Shown piece after piece: positions 1 through 5,765 of a DNA stretch of 31,342 nucleotides. Both the position numbers and the translations under genes were made by a program. Under the pieces are notes generated by a model. That model did not search any database and was not told where the DNA came from. It saw only the letters and a program-made list of their open reading frames with translations. This DNA comes from Micavibrio_C sp964577255 (GTDB lineage: Bacteria; Pseudomonadota; Alphaproteobacteria; Micavibrionales; Micavibrionaceae), in assembly GCA_964577255.1 (NCBI GenBank), contig CAZNYM010000021.1, positions 1 to 31,342 on the forward strand. Reading direction: 5' to 3'. The first letter of the stretch is position 1. Each line of letters starts with the position of its first letter.

Positions 1-902
1 GTCAGCGGATCGGCCGGGCCCATCGCGTCGAAAAACTCGATCAGCTGCTTACGGGCGCGGCCTTCCTCCCATTCGCGGTTGCGGCGCAGGCTTTCGATCA
101 GCGTGTCGATGGCCTCCGCGCGCGCGCCGGCGGCGAACAGGCCCTTCGCCAGCTCCAGGCGCGCTTCCTGGTCGTCCGGGCGGGCAGCGACGGCGTCCTG
201 CAGCTTTTTAAGCGCGCCCCTGGCGGGGCTGTTGCGCGCGAGATCAAGGGCGGTGCGCGCGGCCGCGAACTGGGCGTCCTTGCCGATTGCCTCGGGCGCG
301 GTGTCAATCAGATGCTGCGCCTCGTCAAGCGCCCCTGCCGCAATCACCGTGCGCACGAGGCCTGTGTAGGCGGCCGCGTTGTTTTCATCCTGCGAGAGGA
401 TCAGCGCGTAAATCTCCTGCGCGCCGGCGACATCGTTTTGCGCCAGCAGCGCGGCAGCGTGCTTGAGCGCCGCCGGGACGTCGAGCGCCTGCTCGGCACC
501 GGGCGCGCCTTTTTGCGCCAGCTTTATCAGCTGATCAATAAACATCTTCACTTCGCTCGCGGGCCGCGCGCCGGCGAACGCCGTGACGGGCTGGCCCTTG
601 AAGAAAGCGAACACGGTAGGCACGGATTGCACCCGCAGCGCCTGCGCCAGTTCCGGGTTCTCGTCGATATTCACCTTGGCGAGTTTTATTTTTCCGCCGG
701 CTTCGGTCACGGCCGCTTCCAGCACAGGACCCAGCTGCTTGCACGGGCCGCACCACGGCGCCCAGAAATCGACCAGCACGGGCACATCCATCGAGCCGTG
801 CATGACACGGGCTTCGAAATCGGTGGCGCCGACATCAAAAATATTTCCGGTTGCAGGCGTCGCGGCGGCTGCGGGTTTCTTCGGGCCCAGTCCTAGCAGC
901 AT
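1..902 (-). CDS. ybbN: YbbN-type thioredoxin/TPR co-chaperone (3' end cut by window edge)
   Basis: Thioredoxin-fold protein with a C-terminal TPR-like extension. About 300 residues are visible and the stop lies outside the window. After a short Ala/Pro-rich N-terminus, the thioredoxin domain (about residues 20-130) carries WAPWCGPCK with the redox pair C51 and C54, followed by the QSVPTVFAFFKG cis-Pro segment. From about residue 145 onward the protein is Ala-rich and helical, with repeated A-A-L-x-A-x-x-x-A patterns, as in the YbbN/CnoX family that links a thioredoxin domain to TPRs and acts as a holdase with DnaK and GroEL. Unlike E. coli YbbN, which has SxxC, this copy keeps a full CGPC and may be an active oxidoreductase. 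The start ATG has AAGGA about 7 bases upstream and follows the stop of the deacylase gene by four bases, so the two genes are probably co-transcribed. Confidence 0.85.
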   Translation of the reverse strand, partial: MLLGLGPKKPAAAATPATGNIFDVGATDFEARVMHGSMDVPVLVDFWAPWCGPCKQLGPVLEAAVTEAGGKIKLAKVNIDENPELAQALRVQSVPTVFAFFKGQPVTAFAGARPASEVKMFIDQLIKLAQKGAPGAEQALDVPAALKHAAALLAQNDVAGAQEIYALILSQDENNAAAYTGLVRTVIAAGALDEAQHLIDTAPEAIGKDAQFAAARTALDLARNSPARGALKKLQDAVAARPDDQEARLELAKGLFAAGARAEAIDTLIESLRRNREWEEGRARKQLIEFFDAMGPADPL

Positions 903-906
903 GATC

Positions 907-1473
907 TTATCCTTGTTCTTTCTCATCCGGCGCGGCCGGAGTTAAATCGACGATCTCCGGCGCGTGGCCGGTATGACCGATAAACCGGAGCAGGTCGGCG
1001 GGGCTCAGGCCCACCGTCATCCGGTTATCGAGCGGGTGATAATTGACGATATCGTGTCTCATCATGGCGGCGTCAAGCACCACCCGCACCGCCCTTTCTT
1101 TATCATTGATCAGGCAGAAGGGGCAAACAGAGCCGGGGCGGATCCCCAGCACTTTCCAGAGCCGCTCCGGTGACCCGAAGGACAGCCGCCCGGCCCCCAG
1201 CAGCGCCGCCAGTTTTTTGAGGTCGAGCAGGGTCTCGTTCTGCGCTACCACCAGCAGCATGTTTTCCTTCTTGTCGCGCAGGAACAGGTTGCGGCAATGG
1301 GCGCCGGGGATGGCGCGCTCGATTCCCGCGCTTTCGGCCACGGTGAACACCGCCGGGTGGCGGTGCAGGGTATAGGGGATGCCCAGGCCGGACAGCACGG
1401 AAAACAGGGCTTCCGGGCTGGTCGGCAGGGGGTTTTCCCCGGAATCCGCCGCGGCGGTGCCTTGATCTAACAT
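907..1473 (-). CDS. YbaK/ProX-type prolyl-tRNA aminoacyl deacylase
   Basis: Predicted trans-editing enzyme that hydrolyses mischarged aminoacyl-tRNA, the free-standing relative of the ProRS INS domain (PrdX/ProXp-ala type). The ATG at 1473 gives 188 residues, close to the roughly 170 usual for the family. An in-frame ATG at 1629 would add 52 residues unlike the family and would run over the start region of the plus-strand gene at 1613. Recognisable blocks are LHRHPAVFTVAES (36-48), GAHCRNLFLRDKK (57-69), LGAGRLSFGSPERL (92-105), the GSV-PF-LIND loop (114-124) and HPLDNRMTVGLS (146-157). The loop reads G-S-V-C-P-F-C, placing a CxxC (C117, C120) where Thr/Ser and Ala/Gly are usual. No clear Shine-Dalgarno is seen before this ATG; the leader is AT-rich. 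It lies directly upstream of ybbN. Confidence 0.85.
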   Translation of the reverse strand: MLDQGTAAADSGENPLPTSPEALFSVLSGLGIPYTLHRHPAVFTVAESAGIERAIPGAHCRNLFLRDKKENMLLVVAQNETLLDLKKLAALLGAGRLSFGSPERLWKVLGIRPGSVCPFCLINDKERAVRVVLDAAMMRHDIVNYHPLDNRMTVGLSPADLLRFIGHTGHAPEIVDLTPAAPDEKEQG

Positions 1474-1612
1474 ATTGTTTTTAAACAAATTTATACATTT
1501 GTGGCTGGGATAGCCCTGTTTCAGACCCAAAATCCCCAAAAAACGGCCGGAAATCAACCAATTCGTAACATCTGCCGGCTTAGAATATATGTCAAGTGTG
1601 AGGGAAATACGC

Positions 1613-1837
1613 ATGGGATTCGAAAACAAGCAAGAGGTCGATCTGACCGGCTATACGCCCCTGGCACCCCTGCAGGGCGCCGGTGCGGCGCGCGGCAGCG
1701 TGGTCAGCCTGCTCGCCGATCAGGGCTTCGAACAAGCCCGGACAGCCATCGACAACAAGGGTCCGGAGAGCAAAAGCGACATCGGCTCCCTGGTCAAACC
1801 GACTGCCCCCAAAACGGGCCCCGGGGGGATGACTTAA
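1613..1837 (+). CDS. small hypothetical protein, 74 aa
   Basis: I do not recognise a family. The start at 1613 is preferred over an in-frame ATG at 1589 because AGGGA (1601-1605) sits about 8 bases before it. The protein is soluble-looking and rich in Gly, Ala and Lys: a polar N-terminus (MGFENKQEVDLTGYTPLAPL), a short hydrophobic stretch around VVSLLADQGF, and a disordered Pro/Gly/Lys C-terminus. No signal peptide, membrane segment or Cys motif is seen. A TAGAAT hexamer at 1581-1586 could be a -10 element, but no good -35 was found. The next gene starts three bases after the stop, so the two are likely one transcript. Confidence 0.6.
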   Translation: MGFENKQEVDLTGYTPLAPLQGAGAARGSVVSLLADQGFEQARTAIDNKGPESKSDIGSLVKPTAPKTGPGGMT

Positions 1838-1840
1838 TCC

Positions 1841-2119
1841 ATGAATATCGAACTGGGAAAACTGGGGGACGGCAGCCTTGTCATCATCAGTGACAGCCCC
1901 TTCCCGCACGACATCCGCCGGGTCGAATATTACCGCGACCAGCGCTTGATGATGATCGTGTACAACGCCGCCGATCACGAGGGCGACCTGATGCATTACG
2001 AACTGCCCGACGTGGCGCATGACGCCGTCGACACCAGCCCGATGGTGATGGTGATCGATCACGGCCCCAACAAAAAGCTGTACGGTTACGACGTGCCGCT
2101 GGTGCAGGTCGGCGTTTAG
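1841..2119 (+). CDS. hypothetical protein, 92 aa
   Basis: Unknown function. The protein looks like a compact, mostly beta, acidic cytosolic protein with alternating hydrophobic strands (SLVIISDS, RVEYYRDQRLMMIVYNA, MVMVIDHG, KLYGYDVPLVQVGV), a His/Asp-rich middle (DHEGDLMHYELPDVAHD) and no signal peptide. It is three bases downstream of the 74-residue gene and probably co-translated with it; a G-run (GGGGGG) about 12 bases upstream could serve as a distant ribosome site. Its last bases overlap the 3' end of cmk on the other strand by four bases, so the two transcription units converge with no room for a separate terminator. Codon use looks like the chromosomal neighbours. Confidence 0.65.
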   Translation: MNIELGKLGDGSLVIISDSPFPHDIRRVEYYRDQRLMMIVYNAADHEGDLMHYELPDVAHDAVDTSPMVMVIDHGPNKKLYGYDVPLVQVGV

Positions 2120-2796
2120 CCCGCCGGAATTTTTCCGCTTTTAACGATGTGATCCCAGGCAAGGGCGAAGACCTCGTCCGGCCCGCGCGCGCTTGTATCG
2201 ATCACAAGCGCATCGGCGGCGGCCTTCATCGGCGCATCCGCCCGCCCGCCGTCGCGCGCATCGCGCACGCGCATGTCCTCGATCACGGTTTCAAGATTGA
2301 TATTCTCACCGCGTGCCTGCAACTCGCTGTGGCGGCGCTGCGCGCGGACCAACGGGTCGGCGTCGACGAAGAATTTCACCGGCGCTGCCGGGCAGATGAC
2401 GGTGCCGATATCGCGCCCGTCGAGCACGGCGCCTTTGGCACCGCCGGGAGGGTTGAACGCGAAGCCGCGCTGCAGGTCGACAAGGGCACGGCGCACCGCC
2501 GGGACCGCGCCCGTGACCGAGGCCATGCGCCCGGCGTCGGCGCTGCGCAGGCCAGGGTCGTCAAGCCGCAGCAGGCTATGATCGCGTTCCAGGGCCTGCG
2601 CGCAGGAGGCAGCCAGTGCCGCATCGGTTTCCGGCAGGTTTTTTTCCCGCGCCGCCGCCAGGGTCAGGAGGCCGGTGCGGCGGTACAAAAGGCCAGTGTC
2701 GAGATAGGCATAGGCCAGTTTTTCCGCGAGCTTTCGGGCCAGCGTACCCTTGCCGCTGGCGGCCGTTCCGTCGATGGCAATCACGGGTTTTTCCAT
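2116..2796 (-). CDS. cmk: cytidylate kinase
   Basis: Phosphorylates CMP and dCMP with ATP, part of pyrimidine nucleotide supply. At 226 residues it matches the family length (E. coli 227). The P-loop is GTAASGKGT at 10-18. Next come YLDTGLLYR (31-39; the usual form is LDTGAMYR, so the Ala-Met pair has become Leu-Leu), the conserved DGRDIGTVICPAAPVKFFVDA segment split around residues 126-146, and the lid/catalytic RVRDARDGGRADAP region. In many alphaproteobacteria cmk follows aroA and precedes rpsA. Here aroA is 1.6 kb upstream on the same strand, separated by three genes of opposite orientation, and rpsA is absent. A -10-like TATAAC (2809-2804) ends 7 bases before the ATG and no Shine-Dalgarno is visible, so the message may be leaderless. 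Confidence 0.95.
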   Translation of the reverse strand: MEKPVIAIDGTAASGKGTLARKLAEKLAYAYLDTGLLYRRTGLLTLAAAREKNLPETDAALAASCAQALERDHSLLRLDDPGLRSADAGRMASVTGAVPAVRRALVDLQRGFAFNPPGGAKGAVLDGRDIGTVICPAAPVKFFVDADPLVRAQRRHSELQARGENINLETVIEDMRVRDARDGGRADAPMKAAADALVIDTSARGPDEVFALAWDHIVKSGKIPAG

Positions 2797-2818
2797 GGGC
2801 TTTGTTATAGCGCGCCCC

Positions 2819-2859
2819 GGGGAAAGATAAAGGGGGCATAGGCCCCTTTATCTTTCCCC
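2819..2859. repeat. perfect 17-bp inverted repeat (hairpin) between cmk and the plus-strand cluster
   Basis: GGGGAAAGATAAAGGGG (2819-2835) is followed by a 7-base loop and then its exact reverse complement (2843-2859). Neither strand has a T-run after the stem, so it does not look like a normal intrinsic terminator. It lies 23 bases upstream of the cmk ATG and about 70 bases upstream of the first plus-strand gene. It could be a structured leader, a protein-binding site or a boundary scar. No second copy was noticed in the window. Confidence 0.9.
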
Positions 2860-2870
2860 TGGACGACAAT

Positions 2871-2900
2871 TTGACAGCGCTGCCCGCAAGGGCTTAATAG
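2871..2900 (+). promoter_or_regulatory. candidate promoter for the three-gene cluster at 2930-4366
   Basis: A perfect -35 hexamer TTGACA (2871-2876) is followed after 17-18 bases by an AT-rich TTAATA/TAATAG (2894-2900) that is only a fair -10. The spacer contains GCCC-GCAA-GGGC, a small tetraloop hairpin. A Shine-Dalgarno-like GGGGAG lies just before the ATG at 2930. The -35 is convincing and the -10 is weak. Confidence 0.45.
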
Positions 2901-2929
2901 AGGGAAGAACAAGAAAGACGCGGGGAGCC

Positions 2930-3331
2930 ATGAAGTTCATCACCAGCACCGTGAACAGCTATTTCGACAGCGCCGAAGAGGTGGAAAGAGGCGGCATTGC
3001 CCGCCTCAACCAGACCTGCGTGGCGCGGGAGATGCCTGATGGAACGTGGCAGGTGCGCATCGAGGATCATCACCCTATGGCGCCCGAGGGCGAAACGCTG
3101 GTGTCGATGGGTCTGGAAAAACTCGTGATTCCGCTCCTGACGGCGTTGCCCATGGTGCCGCAAGCCCGCGACCGGGAAGGCCTGAATTTCAAGCAGGCCT
3201 TTGACATGGCGCGCGCGCACGAGGAAAATCCCCTGCCGCAGTATGCGGACGGAAAAAGGCTTTTTCTGCGCCAGATCCGCAAACCCGAGGATGATTGCAC
3301 CCACTGGCGCCGTCATTGGCAGCCGGATTAG
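2930..3331 (+). CDS. hypothetical protein, 133 aa (first of three apparent paralogues)
   Basis: No known family recognised. It is a soluble protein with no signal peptide or membrane helix. The visible order is a short N-terminal helix (SAEEVERGGIARL), a block A strand pair CVAREMPDGTWQVRIEDH (about 31-48), a hydrophobic helix GLEKLVIPLLTALP (block B, about 61-75), and a C-terminal block C around GKRLFLRQIRKP (107-118) followed by a charged tail with HWRRHW. The same A-B-C order, with weak but consistent identities (A: x-A-R-E-x-x-x-x-x-W; C: LFLRQ), recurs in the next two genes, which suggests old tandem duplication. The start has GGGGAG a few bases upstream and a TTGACA promoter element. 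It lies between cmk and aroA on the opposite strand. Confidence 0.75.
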   Translation: MKFITSTVNSYFDSAEEVERGGIARLNQTCVAREMPDGTWQVRIEDHHPMAPEGETLVSMGLEKLVIPLLTALPMVPQARDREGLNFKQAFDMARAHEENPLPQYADGKRLFLRQIRKPEDDCTHWRRHWQPD

Positions 3332-3350
3332 ACGGAGAGGTTTTTTTACC

Positions 3351-3887
3351 ATGTTCAGCCGCTATCTTGCCGACCTTTTCGCCCGAATTCAGAGAGAAGA
3401 CACGCCGCTTCCCCAGGAGAGGCGCAGCCTGATCAACGAATACCACATATTGTGGTGCAACGGCCGGAGAACGCCGTGCTTTTCCGACCAGCTGGTCGCG
3501 CGGGAAATCCGGCCCGATGCCTGGGAGCTGATGCTCAAGATTCGTTATTACCGCTTCGGAGATGCGCGCGGCGACGGCGCCGTGATCGATAAAACCGGCG
3601 CACGGCTCATGCTGCTCGATCAGGTCCTGGATGGCGTCGAAGCAGTTGAGGAGCGTTTCAGCCGTTTCGTGCAGGAGCCGGATCAGTATGAAATACCGCC
3701 GTCGGATTATCCGCTCTGGAGCCGTCCGGCCTGTCAGCAGCTTTTCCTGCGTCAGTACGAAGAAACGAAGCTGTTCAGAGACCATCTTCCGCCGCCCTTG
3801 CCGCTGGCGGCCATGACGCCCGCGCAGTTCATGGACGCCCAGTTTCAAGCCGATCTCAGTAAGAAAGAAAACAGATGCCCGCGCTAA
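3351..3887 (+). CDS. hypothetical protein, 178 aa (second of three apparent paralogues)
   Basis: Unknown function. The ATG at 3351 is chosen because GGAGAGG (about 3334-3340) precedes it; a longer in-frame ORF from 3201 would overlap the upstream gene by 130 bases. After an N-terminal amphipathic helix (MFSRYLADLFARIQRED) comes block A, QLVAREIRPDAWELMLKIRYY, which mirrors CVAREMPDGTWQVRIEDH in the gene before. Then come a hydrophobic block B (ARLMLLDQVLDGVEAVEERF) and block C, QQLFLRQYEE, which mirrors RLFLRQIRKP. It is cytosolic by appearance, with no Cys motif or known catalytic signature. It follows the first gene by 19 bases and its 3' end overlaps the third by 13 bases, consistent with one operon. 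Confidence 0.75.
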   Translation: MFSRYLADLFARIQREDTPLPQERRSLINEYHILWCNGRRTPCFSDQLVAREIRPDAWELMLKIRYYRFGDARGDGAVIDKTGARLMLLDQVLDGVEAVEERFSRFVQEPDQYEIPPSDYPLWSRPACQQLFLRQYEETKLFRDHLPPPLPLAAMTPAQFMDAQFQADLSKKENRCPR

Positions 3888-4366
3888 TAGGCCTTTGTGC
3901 TGCGATTCATACTCATTTCAGGAAGGCCGCGCAGAACAGCCGCGAGGAGCGCAATGCCGGCTGTGGTGCGCGTTCGCTTTCTTCCGGACTGAACTGCTAT
4001 TTCATCGACATGCTGGGCCGGGGCGAAAAATTCGTGCCTTTAAAATCGGAACAGCTGCAGGCCAGCAGACTGCCGGGCGGGTTGTGGGCGGTGAAAAAAG
4101 TGACGACCGATCACCTGCCGTCTCCGCAGGTCAGGACGGGACAGGTGTGTTTCCACAGAGGTTCGTTTATGGGCGGGACGCCAGAACTTCATGAGAAGAA
4201 GACCGCGATCGGAAGCGGCATGACCCTGAACGCGGTGCTGGCGCTTTTCGATGATTTTGAAGGCAACCCGCCTCAATATGTTTCAAGCGATGAAAAATCG
4301 CCCATCGTCCTGAAACAGACGCCGCGCATCGCCCCGCTTAAGGATTTCAGGCGCGAACCCTCGTAA
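3875..4366 (+). CDS. hypothetical protein, 163 aa (third of three apparent paralogues)
   Basis: Unknown function. The start codon overlaps the end of the previous gene by 13 bases, with a weak AAGAAAG ahead of it; a later start is possible because no good internal Shine-Dalgarno was checked. The N-terminal 35 residues look basic and polar. The core repeats the cluster pattern in a more diverged form: SEQLQASRLPGGLWAVKK (block A; compare QLVAREIRPDAWELMLK), MTLNAVLALFDDFEG (block B) and SPIVLKQTPR (block C). Its stop is six bases from the aroA stop on the other strand, so the cluster ends tightly against aroA. No signal peptide, membrane helix or enzyme motif is visible. Confidence 0.7.
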   Translation: MPALIGLCAAIHTHFRKAAQNSREERNAGCGARSLSSGLNCYFIDMLGRGEKFVPLKSEQLQASRLPGGLWAVKKVTTDHLPSPQVRTGQVCFHRGSFMGGTPELHEKKTAIGSGMTLNAVLALFDDFEGNPPQYVSSDEKSPIVLKQTPRIAPLKDFRREPS

Positions 4367-4372
4367 CCGTAG

Positions 4373-5719
4373 TCAGCCGGGGCCGATTTTCGCACCCGCG
4401 CCGTTCATAAGCATGACAAAATCGGGGAAACTGGTTTTGATAGGCGCGCTATCATCGATTTGTATCGGCTCATCAGCGGCCAGTCCCAGCACCAGGAAGC
4501 TCATGGCGATGCGGTGATCGAGCGCGGTCTTGATCAGCGCACCGCCGCGCGGCGGCTTGCCCGTGCCGTGAATCGTGAGGGAATCTTCACCCATCTCGAG
4601 CTTCACGCCGCAGGCGCTCAAACCATCGGCCATCATTGTCAACCGGTCGCTTTCCTTGACCCGCAGCTCGGCGAGGTTGCTCATGCGCGTGGTGCCTTGC
4701 GCGCAGGCAGCGGCGACGGCCAGGACGGGAAACTCGTCGATCATGCTGGGCACACGTTCGGGCGGCACATCGATGCCGCGCAGCGCTCCTCCGCCCGTGA
4801 CAGTGATGTCGCATACCGGCTCGCCCGCCACGTTCTGGATCTTGCCGAAGGAGATATCCGCGCCCATGTCGCGCAGGGTTTTATAAAGGCCGATGCGGCG
4901 GTCGTTGACGCAGACATCGATGATTTTGATGCACGCGCCCGGAACCAGCAGCGCCGCCACAGCGGGAAAGCCGGCCGAGCTGGGGTCGGCGGGCACGTCG
5001 ATGGCGCAGCCCTGTAATTGATGGCCGCCCGTGACCGTGATGGCCCTGGCGCCGTCGGGCAAGGTTTCGATCCGCACCGGCACGCCGAAATGGCGCAGCA
5101 TGTTTTCGCTGTGGTCGCGGGTGGGGATAGATTCGATCACGGTGGTTTCGCCCTGCGCGTTCAGGCCCGCGAGCAGCACGGCGGATTTCACCTGGGCCGA
5201 GGCTACAGGCAGACGGTATTCGATGCCGGCCGCACCCGCCTTGCCGTGCAGGGTCAAGGGCAGGCGCCCGCCCTCTGCCGTGTCGAATGTTGCGCCGAAT
5301 TGCGACAGCGGGTCGATCACGCGTTTCATCGGCCTTTTGACCAGGGAGGCGTCGCCAGTGAAGGACGCATCGAGCGCGTGTGTGGCGCACAGACCCATCA
5401 GGAGGCGTGTGGAGGTGCCGCTGTTGCCCATGTCGAGCACGCTGGCAGGCTGGCGCAGATCGCCGACCCCCACGCCGAACACGCGCCACAGGCCGTCGCT
5501 GCCGCGCTCGATTTTCGCGCCCAAGGCGCGCATGGCGGCGGCGGTGTTCATGACATCCTCGCCCTCGAGCAGGCCTGCGATCATCGTTTCCTCGCGCGCC
5601 AGCGCCCCGAACATCAGGGCGCGGTGCGAAATCGATTTGTCGCCCGGAATCTTCAGCGTGCCGGAAAAGCCGGATGCCTTGCGCGAGATCAGGGGCAGGG
5701 GGGTGGATGGCGTGCTCAT
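4373..5719 (-). CDS. aroA: 3-phosphoshikimate 1-carboxyvinyltransferase (EPSP synthase)
   Basis: Sixth step of the shikimate pathway: joins phosphoenolpyruvate to shikimate-3-phosphate. At 448 residues it fits the longer class. Visible motifs are PGDKSISHRALM (25-36, K28 binds substrate), LDMGNSGTSTRLLMG (95-109), SLVKRPM (125-131), ASAQVKSAVLLAGL (173-186), DPSSAGFP (245-252), SMIDEFPVLA (325-334, D328 is the expected catalytic acid), ELRVKESDR (351-359) and DHRIAMSF (401-408). The phosphoenolpyruvate-site loop is GNSGT with Gly101, not the Ala of glyphosate-insensitive CP4-type enzymes. No Shine-Dalgarno is evident before the ATG. It ends six bases from the three-gene plus-strand insertion that separates it from cmk, its usual partner. 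The GGDEF-EAL gene lies upstream by 46 bases. Confidence 0.97.
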   Translation of the reverse strand: MSTPSTPLPLISRKASGFSGTLKIPGDKSISHRALMFGALAREETMIAGLLEGEDVMNTAAAMRALGAKIERGSDGLWRVFGVGVGDLRQPASVLDMGNSGTSTRLLMGLCATHALDASFTGDASLVKRPMKRVIDPLSQFGATFDTAEGGRLPLTLHGKAGAAGIEYRLPVASAQVKSAVLLAGLNAQGETTVIESIPTRDHSENMLRHFGVPVRIETLPDGARAITVTGGHQLQGCAIDVPADPSSAGFPAVAALLVPGACIKIIDVCVNDRRIGLYKTLRDMGADISFGKIQNVAGEPVCDITVTGGGALRGIDVPPERVPSMIDEFPVLAVAAACAQGTTRMSNLAELRVKESDRLTMMADGLSACGVKLEMGEDSLTIHGTGKPPRGGALIKTALDHRIAMSFLVLGLAADEPIQIDDSAPIKTSFPDFVMLMNGAGAKIGPG

Positions 5720-5765
5720 AGCCCGGGTTTTACCGGGTTTGGCGGGGTTTTACAAATGGGAAGAT

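Noticed and set aside
2930..4366. Toxin-antitoxin, restriction or phage-defence assignment for the three unknown genes
   Set aside because: No nuclease, DNA-binding, membrane or acetyltransferase motif was visible; only weak mutual similarity, so no function is claimed.
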